A DNA stretch of 64,000 nt from Deltaproteobacteria bacterium (GCA_021781535.1 JAJXWO010000002.1:62001-126000); one strand, 5' to 3'; shown: positions 19,053 through 29,521, counted from the stretch's first letter. Notes: generated from the letters alone by a model not told the origin. Made by a program: numbers and translations.

Positions 19053-19871
19053 ATGACTGTTACCAGATATTCTGCTGGACTGACACTGACAAACAGAATT
19101 ATTTCTAACGCACTGCCAACGATCGCGTTGATGCTGTCGTTGTCTCTTACCGGATGTGCTGCGAGCAGGGTGAATACCCAGGAAGAAGTGCCCCCGATGC
19201 ATTCTATAAGCGAGTACCGGGATCAGCGTTTTGCCGATGTGGCGGATCCCTGGGAACGGTTTAACCGGAATATGTATGATTTCAACTTCTACTTTGATAA
19301 ATACCTCTTTCTCCCCGTGGTAAGCGGTTACGAGTTCATCACTCCCACTTTCCTCCAGAACCGCATCTCCGGTGTCTACAATAACCTCGGGGAAATCAAA
19401 AATCTTACCAACAGTCTGTTCCAGCTAAAAGGTACCGAGTCTGTGACGACACTCGGCCGTTTCGTGACGAACAGCACAGTGGGCCTTGGCGGCATGTTTG
19501 ATCCGGCTACCAGTTTCGGGCTGAAACGGCATCCTGAGGATTTCGGCAAAACCCTTGGCTATTGGGGAGTTGGCTCCGGAGCATATCTGGTGCTGCCGAT
19601 CTTTGGCCCATCGTCCGTGCGCGACACGGGTGGTCTCGCCGTAGACACCGGCATCACATACGGGATATATACTGCCATAGACCCGTTTAAAAGCACCGGC
19701 AACAGCTTCGCCATAAGCTCTGGGATTACGGCTCTGGAGTTCATCGATGCGCGGCATCAGCAGAGTTTTCGCTATTATGAGAGCGGCTATCCATTCGAAT
19801 ACTACATGGTTCGCTTTTTTTACCATGAGAAGCGCGAAATTGAGTCCCGCAAACCTCTTCCGGTAAAGTGA
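19053..19871 (+). CDS. mlaA: MlaA/VacJ family phospholipid-transport lipoprotein
   Basis: Lipobox LTGC; 'DPWERFNRNMYDFNFYFDKYLFLPV...NNLGEIKNLTNSLFQLK...TLGYWGVGSGAYLVLPIFGPSSVRDTGGLAVD'. Confidence 0.92.
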   Translation: MTVTRYSAGLTLTNRIISNALPTIALMLSLSLTGCAASRVNTQEEVPPMHSISEYRDQRFADVADPWERFNRNMYDFNFYFDKYLFLPVVSGYEFITPTFLQNRISGVYNNLGEIKNLTNSLFQLKGTESVTTLGRFVTNSTVGLGGMFDPATSFGLKRHPEDFGKTLGYWGVGSGAYLVLPIFGPSSVRDTGGLAVDTGITYGIYTAIDPFKSTGNSFAISSGITALEFIDARHQQSFRYYESGYPFEYYMVRFFYHEKREIESRKPLPVK

Positions 19872-19986
19872 CGGCACCCGACATGTCTGCTGAAACTATT
19901 TTTTTGGCGCCGAGGGGGTGACGCATTATTTTTTAGGATTAGTGCGTATTATAGTTGACGATTTGTTATTATGCTCTATTATTTAA

Positions 19987-21054
<1,068 letters not shown>

Positions 21055-21072
21055 TAGCAGATTGAAATGTAT

Positions 21073-21106
21073 AAAAAAGAGGGGGAATTTTCCCCCTCTT
21101 TTTTTG
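21073..21106 (+). terminator. Intrinsic terminator after gap
   Basis: AAAAAAGAGGGGGAATTTTCCCCCTCTTTTTTT. Confidence 0.88.
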
Positions 21107-21142
21107 CAACATATACTAGTCTTAAAAATCAGGAGGTGAACT

Positions 21143-22339
21143 GTGTCAATTCGTTATATTGATGAAATCAAGGACCTGAAGGGGAAAAAAGTTTTCATTC
21201 GTGTCGACTTTAACGTGCCCCAGGATGACAAGGGAGCTATTACCGAGGATACTCGAATCGTCGGAGCGGTGCCAACAATAAAATACGTTCTGGAACAGGG
21301 CGCCAAAGTCATTCTGGCCTCTCATCTCGGTCGCCCCAAGGGGGAGAAAAAAGCCAAATACAGTATGGCTCCTGCCACGGCACGTCTATCTGAGCTGCTT
21401 GGCAAACCGGTGAAGCAGGCGCCTGACTGTTTTGGCCCGGATGTGGATACGCTGGTAAATGCCATGAAACCGGGTGAGGCGGTTATGCTTGAAAATGTCC
21501 GTTTTTATCCCGGTGAGGAAAAGAATGATCCTGACTTTGCCGCAAAACTCGCCAATGGCTGCGAAATTTATGTCAATGACGCATTTGCCGTGTCGCATCG
21601 TGCCCATGCTTCGGTTGAGGCTATTACCAGGCATATACCGGTTATAGCAGCGGGCTTTCTGATGAGAAATGAAATGACATTTTTTGACAAAGCCATGCAG
21701 AATCCGGTCAGGCCACTGGTCGCAATATTGGGCGGTGCCAAGGTGTCAGGTAAGCTGGAGGTGCTTGAAACGCTTATCAACAAGGTTGACAAAGTCGTCA
21801 TCGGCGGTGGCATGGCCTTCACCTTTCTTAAGGCCATGGGATACAATGTCGGCAAATCGCTGGTAGAGGACGAATTGATTCCGACTGCGCGTACCATTAT
21901 GGAAACTGCTCGTTCCAAAGGGGTCATGTTTTATCTGCCGGTGGATTGTGTTGTCGCCAACGCCTTCGAAGCGACGGCAACCAACTTTATCACCACGGCC
22001 CAGGAAATTCCCGCAGGTTGGATGGCTCTTGATATCGGACCGGCGACGACAACCTTATTTGCGGAAACATTGCGTGATGCTAAAACCGTCATCTGGAACG
22101 GCCCGATGGGCGTTTTTGAAATGGATGCTTTCTGCCGGGGAACATTTGCAATGGCGGAGGCCGTTGCAAATTGCTTTGCCACAACCATTATCGGCGGGGG
22201 TGATACGGATTCTGCCGTGCGCAAGGCCGGGGTGGAAAACCGGGTCAGCTACATTTCGACCGGCGGCGGGGCCTTTCTGGAGCTGTTGGAAGGGAAAACC
22301 CTGCCTGGTGTCAACGCACTTGAAGTTACTGCCAAATAA
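21143..22339 (+). CDS. pgk: Phosphoglycerate kinase
   Basis: '[26 protein letters not shown]', 'ASHLGRPKG', '[11 protein letters not shown]'. Confidence 0.97.
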   Translation: MSIRYIDEIKDLKGKKVFIRVDFNVPQDDKGAITEDTRIVGAVPTIKYVLEQGAKVILASHLGRPKGEKKAKYSMAPATARLSELLGKPVKQAPDCFGPDVDTLVNAMKPGEAVMLENVRFYPGEEKNDPDFAAKLANGCEIYVNDAFAVSHRAHASVEAITRHIPVIAAGFLMRNEMTFFDKAMQNPVRPLVAILGGAKVSGKLEVLETLINKVDKVVIGGGMAFTFLKAMGYNVGKSLVEDELIPTARTIMETARSKGVMFYLPVDCVVANAFEATATNFITTAQEIPAGWMALDIGPATTTLFAETLRDAKTVIWNGPMGVFEMDAFCRGTFAMAEAVANCFATTIIGGGDTDSAVRKAGVENRVSYISTGGGAFLELLEGKTLPGVNALEVTAK

Positions 22340-22352
22340 AAAGGGGAATCTG

Positions 22353-23102
22353 ATGCGAAAACCGGTTATTGCTGGGAACTGGAAGCTCTTTAAAACGATC
22401 GGCGAATCTGTTGCTCTCGTACAGGAGCTTACACCGCTTGTGGCGAAAAATAAGGATATAGAAATCATTGTTGCGCCGGTCTTCACGGCGTTGAGCCGGG
22501 TCTGTGACGCAATAGAAGGTTCAAATATCAAGCTGGCAGCTCAGGATTGCTATTGGGAAGAAGAGGGGGCTTTTACCGGAGAAGTCGCTCCGAAATTACT
22601 GAAAGATGCCGGTTGCAGCCACGTCATAATTGGACATTCCGAGCGTCGTCAGTATTTTGGCGAGACCGACCTGACCGTTAACAAGAAAGCCAAGGCTGCC
22701 ATCGCTGCCGGGCTAAACGTTATCGTGTGTGTAGGGGAATCGCTGGCGGAACGGGAATCAGAACAAACTTTTTCGGTCATTGAAACACAGATCCAAGGTA
22801 GTTTGTCGGGACTTGCAGCGGAAGCCTTTACCCATGTCGTCATCGCATACGAGCCGGTGTGGGCTATCGGGACCGGTAAGACCGCAAGTGACGCCCAGGC
22901 TCAAGAGGTACACGGCTTTATCCGCCGCTTGATTGCCCGACTGTATAGTCAGTCCGTGGCTGATGCCGTTCGCATTCTCTACGGAGGCAGTGTAAAGCCG
23001 GATAACGTCAAAGGATTAATGGCTCAGCCCGACATAGATGGAGCGCTTGTAGGCGGAGCGAGCCTTAAGGCCGAATCTTTTGCAGCTATAGCCAACTTTT
23101 AA
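22353..23102 (+). CDS. tpiA: Triosephosphate isomerase
   Basis: MRKPVIAGNWKLFKT; 'VIIGHSERRQYFGETD'; 'VIAYEPVWAIGTGKTAS'; ORF-track start at 21948 overlaps pgk out of frame and is rejected. Confidence 0.97.
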   Translation: MRKPVIAGNWKLFKTIGESVALVQELTPLVAKNKDIEIIVAPVFTALSRVCDAIEGSNIKLAAQDCYWEEEGAFTGEVAPKLLKDAGCSHVIIGHSERRQYFGETDLTVNKKAKAAIAAGLNVIVCVGESLAERESEQTFSVIETQIQGSLSGLAAEAFTHVVIAYEPVWAIGTGKTASDAQAQEVHGFIRRLIARLYSQSVADAVRILYGGSVKPDNVKGLMAQPDIDGALVGGASLKAESFAAIANF

Positions 23103-23217
23103 CACTTGATGTCCGTCAGGTCATATATTGCTTTTATGTGACGTCATTTAGAACTTTACAGCACGTAACTGGCTGTGTTATAAATCTTCTCTTTAAAATA
23201 TTGCTAGGGGATCTGGT

Positions 23218-23589
23218 ATGATAATTGCTTTTACAATTTTGCACGTAATCGTTAGCCTGTTTTTGATTGCTGTAGTATTGCTGCAATCCGGAAAAGGCGC
23301 TGAAATGGGGGCTTCATTCGGCAGTAGCGGAAGCCAGTCTGTTTTTGGGGCAGGAGGCGGAACTACTTTTTTGAGTAAATTGACTACCAGCGCAGCGGTT
23401 ATCTTTATGCTGACATCGTTAACTCTGGCATACCTTTCCGGGCAACCGTCATCTTCTTCCATGATGTCGGGCAAAGGGAATACTGCTCCAGTTCAAGCAC
23501 CTGCTGCAGTGCCAACTCCCCAGAAGGGCGTTGCTCCGGCTCCTGCTGCTCCTGCAATTCAACCTGCAGCACCGGCACCGAAAAAATAA
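23218..23589 (+). CDS. secG: Protein translocase subunit SecG
   Basis: 'LHVIVSLFLIAVVLLQSGKGAEMGASFGSSGSQSVFGAGGGTTFLSKLT'; Pro/Ala-rich tail. Confidence 0.93.
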   Translation: MIIAFTILHVIVSLFLIAVVLLQSGKGAEMGASFGSSGSQSVFGAGGGTTFLSKLTTSAAVIFMLTSLTLAYLSGQPSSSSMMSGKGNTAPVQAPAAVPTPQKGVAPAPAAPAIQPAAPAPKK

Positions 23590-23632
23590 TTTGATTATCT
23601 GAACACAGTATGATAAATAGAAAAGCTCAAAT

Positions 23633-23719
23633 GCCGAAGTGGTGGAACTGGTAGACACACCATCTTGAGGGGGTGGCGGGCAACAGCCCATGCGAGTTCG
23701 AGTCTCGCCTTCGGCACCA
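23633..23719 (+). tRNA. tRNA-Leu(GAG)
   Basis: GCCGAAG acceptor, D-arm, anticodon stem CCATC-TTGAGGG-GGTGG, variable arm, GTTCGAGTC, encoded CCA. Confidence 0.93.
23703..23719 (+). repeat. att site (left; inside tRNA-Leu 3' end)
   Basis: TCTCGCCTTCGGCACCA, identical to 32150-32166. Confidence 0.88.
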
Positions 23720-23783
23720 GTTGATTCAAATAAGCTAACGATTTAAACTAGTTAGCCGGGTTGTTAAAGTCGCTTTTCAAGTT

Positions 23784-23802
23784 ACGTACAAATTACGTAC
23801 AT
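23784..23802 (+). repeat. Subterminal 19-bp direct repeat, left copy (putative recombinase/excisionase arm site)
   Basis: ACGTACAAATTACGTACAT, identical to 32043-32061; immediately upstream of int. Confidence 0.75.
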
Positions 23803-23818
23803 GAAAGGCGATTTTTTT

Positions 23819-25303
23819 ATGCTCCCAACCTACCTACAGACTACTTCCACCGGATTCTTCTTCAGAATGTATGTTCCCAAGTCACTTCAGCCAATTCTTA
23901 AAAAAACAGAACTCAAACGAGCAATAAGAACCACGAATCGAGCAGTTGCAGAGCGTCAAGCAATCATATATGCTGGCAAGGCGTTAGAGCTTTTCGACAG
24001 TTTGAAGGAGCCGGAATTGACGGATGTCTTATTTTCAACGATAAAAATCGCAAGCCTCAAGCGTTACCCGGACGGCACCGTTGAGATGACTGGACTTGAA
24101 ACTGATCCCAACCACCCTGAAGCAGAAGAAAAAGCATTCAACAACATCATGGAGAAATTTCAATGTGTGCCGGTTGGTGACCCAACAGTTGCAGCAGCAA
24201 CTCCACTTACAGCAGTGCCAGCTATGAGACTATCAGAAGCAGTTAACCTGTTTATTACAGCACGATCAAAAAAAGCGGCGAAGCGAAATACCCTATTTGA
24301 CGAAAAAGCGGCCCGTGTTCCGTTTAAGCTGTTGACCGAATATCTCGGCGAAGATAAGTACATCAGAGAGATAACGCTTGCTGATGCTGAGTTATTCCAG
24401 GAGAAACTACGATTTTTTCCAAGAGTCAGAACAACAAATGCTCGGCTCGGTCTCACGTTTAACCAGCTTATCAGCCTCAAAGAAACTGACACCATCAGTG
24501 AGAATACTCAAGGTCAGCACATCGGAAAATTGTCGGGTTTGTGGAACTGGTTGAATGAAAGCAAAACTCTCTCGCTCACAAACCCGTTTTACGGCCTAGC
24601 TGACAAAAAGATAATGCACCGAGAGTCGCCGATACGAAAGCGTCAGGCGTTTGATGCCACTGATTTGCAAAAGATCTTTGCTCATGGCATCTGGACAGAT
24701 TGCCAGTATAAGTCGAACTGGGAATATTTCCTGGCTCCATTGCTTCTGTACACCGGTGCGCGAGTCAACGAAATTGTGCAGCTTGAGAAAAAAGATATTT
24801 TGACGGTCGACGGTATCCTTTGTATCTCAATCAATGACCTGCCAACGAAAGATGAACCGGATATCGTCTGGGAAGCAGCACCAAAACGGGTTAAAAACTC
24901 ATCGTCACGGCGAGAAATACCGGTACACAGTGCACTTATTAATCTCGGTTTTCTTGATTTTGTAGAAACTATAAAATCCGGTCGGCTGTTTCCAGACATC
25001 AAGCCGATTGTCGGCAAACTAGCGAAGACGCCATGCAGACGATTCAATGAAGACATTCTTGTCGAAGTTGGCGTAAAGATCCAACATCGCAAGACTTTCT
25101 ATTCATTCAGGCATACAACCATGAACACTTTGAAACAGTTAAGAGTCAATCTGGAAGAACGCGGCCAGCTTGCCGGTCATACACAGTCAAAGATTACCAG
25201 TACCTATGGTGATGAATACAGCATAAGTGACATGCAGATACTAGTCGAGCGTCTAAATTTCAGCGCATCAATGCCAGGTGTCAAACCATGGACTCAGGGT
25301 TAA
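23819..25303 (+). CDS. Tyrosine recombinase / phage-type integrase
   Basis: 'LLLYTGARVNEIVQL' (Arg I), 'FRHTTMNTLKQ', 'GQLAGHTQSKITSTYGDEY' (catalytic Tyr); N-terminal 'TGFFFRMYVPKSLQPIL' arm-binding domain. ATG at 23801 or 23819. Confidence 0.93.
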   Translation: MLPTYLQTTSTGFFFRMYVPKSLQPILKKTELKRAIRTTNRAVAERQAIIYAGKALELFDSLKEPELTDVLFSTIKIASLKRYPDGTVEMTGLETDPNHPEAEEKAFNNIMEKFQCVPVGDPTVAAATPLTAVPAMRLSEAVNLFITARSKKAAKRNTLFDEKAARVPFKLLTEYLGEDKYIREITLADAELFQEKLRFFPRVRTTNARLGLTFNQLISLKETDTISENTQGQHIGKLSGLWNWLNESKTLSLTNPFYGLADKKIMHRESPIRKRQAFDATDLQKIFAHGIWTDCQYKSNWEYFLAPLLLYTGARVNEIVQLEKKDILTVDGILCISINDLPTKDEPDIVWEAAPKRVKNSSSRREIPVHSALINLGFLDFVETIKSGRLFPDIKPIVGKLAKTPCRRFNEDILVEVGVKIQHRKTFYSFRHTTMNTLKQLRVNLEERGQLAGHTQSKITSTYGDEYSISDMQILVERLNFSASMPGVKPWTQG

Positions 25304-25342
25304 TCTCAGGATTCACAAGAACCATCGCGACATAGGATACAA

Positions 25343-26869
25343 TCATAACTTCTTAGGTGACGTCTTAGCAGGTACCTGTGTAGCTCGTGCTGAATCAAGC
25401 TGCTCTGGTGTCGTGAGATTGTATGGATTCGGCATACTTTCTGGTGCCGGGGAAGTAACCGGCGGCACAGTAAAAGGCGAGACCGGTTTTTGAACTGCGT
25501 AGAATTTCTTCACATATTCAAGATCAAGCATCGGTTTCTGAGCCGGTTTTACAACCGGGACGGCTACTGGTTCCGGTGCGGTAATAACCGGTTGCTGTTC
25601 AGCCTCAACTTCTCGCAGCTCCTGTCTCGTAGCAAGAAACTCAGTTAACGGCACATACCGAGCATCAGTACCTTTCAGAAACTCAGCTTTCTTCTCAAGA
25701 GAAGCGTGATAGTTACTGACAGCCTCAAAATCTTCATAATCACCATAGACTTGACGTAATTCGGCATTCTTTGCAGATGCCATCAGTCTTTTAGTCTCTG
25801 CCCCAGCAGACTTGTTATCATCATACCGTACCTGAGCCACAAACTGACGCAGTGCCTCTTTAGCTAACGGATTTTGCTCTAGTTTTATTGCTTTTCCAGC
25901 GGCCATATCAGCATGCGACAGCGTCTTGCTCCAGTAACTGACGCGAGCGTTTACCTGTTTATTATAAACGGTTCGTTTTGGACGGTTCGGATCAAGTTTC
26001 TTAGTCGGATCACCAAATACAGTTCCAGTAGCTTTCAGAACCGCCTCATCAACCGACTTCCGCAACTGACCGATACCACCAATATCTAAAATTTCATGCT
26101 CTTTATTCCAAGCACCTAATTCTTTATTCCAGGTGCGATCACAGACCCAACCTTGTAAATGCGGCTCCTTATAGATTTTTTCACCATACTTATCAAGCAT
26201 CAGCACACCAGTAGCCTTATCACGGGCAGGTTTGCCGCGATGAAACGTCAAGACCAGCGGCATATTTTTCGGAAAGCAATCTCTGACAGCAATCACTGCG
26301 GCTTTGATTTTCTCAACGGCATCGGGATCGTCAAGCAGCGATTTATCAAGTTGATGCTGGAAAATCTTGCCGGAAGTGAGACCCGTAGTATTCTCATATT
26401 TTTGCGTCAGCATCAATTCATGCACCAAATTTTGAGCGTGTGAATGTGCCTCATTGCGGCGAATACGACGACTTGGACCGGTGTCATTTACGAATTCTTC
26501 ACGAGCAAGAATCAACTTTTGCTTCGTTCTTTGTTGATAAAATTTGTCTTGTTTAGCCGGTAAATTGGCGTCTCTCTCCGGGAAAATACGAGTTTTCCAT
26601 TCTTCCAGGGACTTCGGAGATATCTTGGCAAATTCAGCTTTTTGATCACTACGCAGCTGTAAGATTGCGGCCTCAAATTGCGGATCATTCATAATTTCGG
26701 TCGTACAAATTAACCCAGTTTCTTGCGGCCTGAACAAATACGAAATCCAATTTGAAGCGACAGCACGTTTCCTTGTGGCCTCATTCGGGGAGTTCTTGCC
26801 AGCCGGTGAAGGTGTCGAATAAGTCATAACTTCCATGATATTGCCTCCATGTTCTTGCGCGTCGTACAC
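25343..26869 (-). CDS. Element-encoded protein with HUQ-type motif (putative HUH-superfamily Rep/relaxase-like)
   Basis: 508 aa; 'MPLVLTFHRGK...KIYKEPHLQGWVCDRTWNK' resembles motifs I/II of HUH (HUQ) endonucleases, downstream 'SYWSK' YxxK; Pro-rich tail. Alternative start MEVMTYSTP. Confidence 0.55.
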   Translation of the reverse strand: MYDAQEHGGNIMEVMTYSTPSPAGKNSPNEATRKRAVASNWISYLFRPQETGLICTTEIMNDPQFEAAILQLRSDQKAEFAKISPKSLEEWKTRIFPERDANLPAKQDKFYQQRTKQKLILAREEFVNDTGPSRRIRRNEAHSHAQNLVHELMLTQKYENTTGLTSGKIFQHQLDKSLLDDPDAVEKIKAAVIAVRDCFPKNMPLVLTFHRGKPARDKATGVLMLDKYGEKIYKEPHLQGWVCDRTWNKELGAWNKEHEILDIGGIGQLRKSVDEAVLKATGTVFGDPTKKLDPNRPKRTVYNKQVNARVSYWSKTLSHADMAAGKAIKLEQNPLAKEALRQFVAQVRYDDNKSAGAETKRLMASAKNAELRQVYGDYEDFEAVSNYHASLEKKAEFLKGTDARYVPLTEFLATRQELREVEAEQQPVITAPEPVAVPVVKPAQKPMLDLEYVKKFYAVQKPVSPFTVPPVTSPAPESMPNPYNLTTPEQLDSARATQVPAKTSPKKL

Positions 26870-26934
26870 CCGCTCGAATACTCATAGAAAATAAGCAGTC
26901 AATCCCATATCACTCTTCTTAGTGTGTGTTTTGT

Positions 26935-27145
26935 GCGTCGTGAAAGTGAATCGTCTGCAAAATTTCCCGTCAAGTTCCATAATATTAAAGTATCCGTGAA
27001 AGTCGTCGAGAGTCGTGAAATCTAAAAATAATTTCTGGCGCCTCTACCTAGGTATATCCGCAGGCGAATATACCTAGTGCTTGGAGGCAAAGTCATAAAA
27101 GCAAAATGCATAAGCAGAACCTGGTCCTCGTGAATTAACGTGAAA
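26935..27145. repeat. Cluster of five CGTGAA repeats (iteron-like) in intergenic region
   Basis: CGTGAA at 26939, 26995, 27014, 27129, 27139, all in the same orientation. Confidence 0.55.
27040..27088. repeat. Nested inverted repeat
   Basis: GCCTC...CTAGGTATAT-ccgcaggcga-ATATACCTAG...GAGGC. Confidence 0.75.
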
Positions 27146-27187
27146 CAAAATGCATCTACGGTTACCGGGACCTTTTAGACCTTCGGC

Positions 27188-27215
27188 CTCACCGGGCGTT
27201 TAAATGCCCGGTGAG
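27188..27215. terminator. 10-bp perfect stem-loop just downstream of the 27230-27979 gene
   Basis: CTCACCGGGC-GTTTAAAT-GCCCGGTGAG; no U-tract, so terminator function uncertain. Confidence 0.5.
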
Positions 27216-27229
27216 AATCAGCCCCGTGG

Positions 27230-27979
27230 TCACTTTATTACGGCATCTTTCAACGCAAGTTTCATCGATTTGGAGTTTGCAACGTCATCTGTAGTAAGAT
27301 CCCCGGCGACGTCTTTCGGTGTCAAAATCTCTTGTTTCCAAAGCTGATACGACATCGGTAGCATCATGGCCCGGAATTCGGGGAGCGGCACAGTTGAGAA
27401 AACTTGATGTGTTGACATGGCGTACATAATTGAAAAACTTGTCATCGGTTCCACTTGAAAAGCGGCTGATGCCTCAGCCATCGTTGGCGTATAAGACGGA
27501 GTTTTCAGACGTCGAAGAAGTATCTCTTCTGGAAAAAATCGGACACGTTCAACCGGAACAAAAAGCTTATGGAAAGCTTGAAATTCTTCCATCGATGCCA
27601 CAAATATTTCGATCCGAACTTTCTTATAAGCATACTGGAAATAATCAGCGACATGATCCACGGTTCGTTCATTAAAAGCGTTGGTCGGATCGGCATCCGG
27701 TCGGTTAAGAATCTCAGAAACCAACACAGCGGCGAATTCTTTAGAGACATCTTGTTCAGCAATCAAAGCACTTGAAATCAATGGTAGAGCAGCAGAAATT
27801 AGAAATCCCGGTCTCTCGGCATCATGTGTCTTATCAAACTGATAACCAATCTTGGCCAGCTCTGCTCGGCTCAGATAATCGGATAGAATAAGCGGCGGTA
27901 AGCCACCAGTATTGACGTTAGTTGCTTCAACTTGGGTTCTAACGTCTTTCGTCGGGTCAATCATGGTCGTTAACAGCAT
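27230..27979 (-). CDS. Hypothetical element protein (249 aa)
   Basis: Long ORF on same strand as neighbours, coding-like composition; no recognised family. Confidence 0.65.
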   Translation of the reverse strand: MLLTTMIDPTKDVRTQVEATNVNTGGLPPLILSDYLSRAELAKIGYQFDKTHDAERPGFLISAALPLISSALIAEQDVSKEFAAVLVSEILNRPDADPTNAFNERTVDHVADYFQYAYKKVRIEIFVASMEEFQAFHKLFVPVERVRFFPEEILLRRLKTPSYTPTMAEASAAFQVEPMTSFSIMYAMSTHQVFSTVPLPEFRAMMLPMSYQLWKQEILTPKDVAGDLTTDDVANSKSMKLALKDAVIK

Positions 27980-28090
27980 GGTAGTCTCCTAGTCGTTTGA
28001 TTTTCAGCACAGCCACAAAAAGAGTAGTCCGAGGCTTGAGTCTTGGTACTCTGTGACGTTGTCATATTCCGTCTCCTTGTCTTTATAAGT

Positions 28091-28342
28091 TCACATCCCG
28101 ATCCGTAAAAACATCTGGTCGATTTCATCAGCGTCAACATCCATCTTCGGAAGCAACTGCTCATAAACCCGACGCAAATCATCAAGCCGGTCATTCAGCA
28201 ACTCAGTACAAAGCTGTGTCTCACGCTTTGCAGCAGCAGCAGACAACCGACTCACAAACTCAAGATTCTCTTTAGAAACAAAGGCTCGAAACGACCCAAC
28301 ACCTCGATCCCCTACAGCCAAGCCACCATAATTCCCGCGCAT
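28091..28342 (-). CDS. Hypothetical small element protein (83 aa)
   Basis: Strong RBS (GGAGGctttATG) and amphipathic helical composition; in operon-like position. Confidence 0.6.
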   Translation of the reverse strand: MRGNYGGLAVGDRGVGSFRAFVSKENLEFVSRLSAAAAKRETQLCTELLNDRLDDLRRVYEQLLPKMDVDADEIDQMFLRIGM

Positions 28343-28742
28343 AAAGCCTCCGTGAAGTGAACTGTCCTGATAGATATCTATACGTGAGAGTCCAATAAAC
28401 GTTCACTTCGTTGGCGAAAATTCCATATCTCGAAAACGATGCCCACTGACGTGGGCAGACATACACAATCGACGCGTCGGCCAGGTCTTCAATCTTCTCA
28501 TACCACGATGCGTGGCACGTCGCGGCGGTGTGCTTGGTCGAGACGATCAGACACAAACTCTCTTCTAGTGGCGGTTCTGAGAATCAGTTTGTAAGTGATG
28601 AAATGATGGTATGGCGTTGCTGGTGGCGTGATCAGTAAGAAGTGTGTTGTCAGTAACCGGGACGGCAACCTTCAAAACAAGCTGCCCTGAAGTTCGCAGA
28701 TTTTAATTGTTTTTAAAAGCTGTTCTAATATATACATAATAA

Positions 28743-28901
28743 ATGCTTCGGTTATTTCTGCAGATGTTTATGGGTATTTGCCTACTTTCCGGTTGTGCGG
28801 AAAAATATGTACTGGTACCAGTAACTCATCCGCTACCAGCAGAGTCGCCAGGTATATTTGAAGCTTTCGGATTGCCAAGCTCAGGGACAGTTTTGAAATG
28901 A
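28743..28901 (+). CDS. Small lipoprotein (52 aa), possibly spanin/lysis-lipoprotein-like
   Basis: MLRLFLQMFMGICLLSGCAEKYVLVPVTHPLPAESPGIFEAFGLPSSGTVLK*; LSG-C lipobox; below ORF-track length cutoff. Confidence 0.5.
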   Translation: MLRLFLQMFMGICLLSGCAEKYVLVPVTHPLPAESPGIFEAFGLPSSGTVLK

Positions 28902-29497
28902 TCTCGTTAACAAAACAACTCCATTGTAAAAAGACGAAACATTATATAACTCTTTATCGAAGGTTATGGGGAGGTTTAGAGGGGTAAGGTTTAAAAATGG
29001 ATCGACTGACTCCGGGGCTCAAGTATCCGGGACTCCGGTTCTAGTCTCTACATAAATGTGTCGAAGGATTCCGGTATCGTCTGGGAGCAAGAAGCTTGAA
29101 TATTGGTTACTGATCGTCTTGCTCCGCTGTACCTTCGCGAGAGCGTTGGAACAACGATCTTGTGCGGCAGCTTCCATACGGTATTACAAAAAACAAACCA
29201 AGAAAACACCAGCCCGTGCACCCCGTGGTTCATACCACCATATCACTAAGTCCAAATCCTCGGCCCACCTCCAAGGAGAGCGTACGTGCTTGCTTAGTAC
29301 GATCTTCTTGACGTGATATGTGGGATGAATCACACTACCACGCCAAAAAAGATTCATCACACAAACACCAATACAAACATACAATCACCAGAATCATCCC
29401 AGTACGTCTCAAATCACTTCATGTATATGCTACTATCAATAATTTCTTCCGCAAGCCCCTATGGTCTCATACACTAACACCTGCACCCTCGCGCGGC

Positions 29498-29510
29498 GCG
29501 GCTTCGCCGC
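29498..29510. other. GC-rich hairpin immediately 3' of primase-like gene
   Basis: GCGGC-TTC-GCCGC. Confidence 0.4.
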
Positions 29511-29521
29511 TTCGTTGACAA

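Noticed and set aside
21948-22352. N-terminal extension of the tpiA ORF
   Set aside because: Overlaps pgk out of frame; canonical TIM start MRKPVIAGNWK is at 22353
28272-28556. 94-aa minus-strand ORF with TTG start
   Set aside because: Overlaps the 83-aa gene that has a strong RBS/ATG and crosses the palindrome cluster; not supported, though not excluded
29048-29518. Several short conflicting ORFs in the element
   Set aside because: Both strands, no RBS or recognisable composition; treated as non-coding
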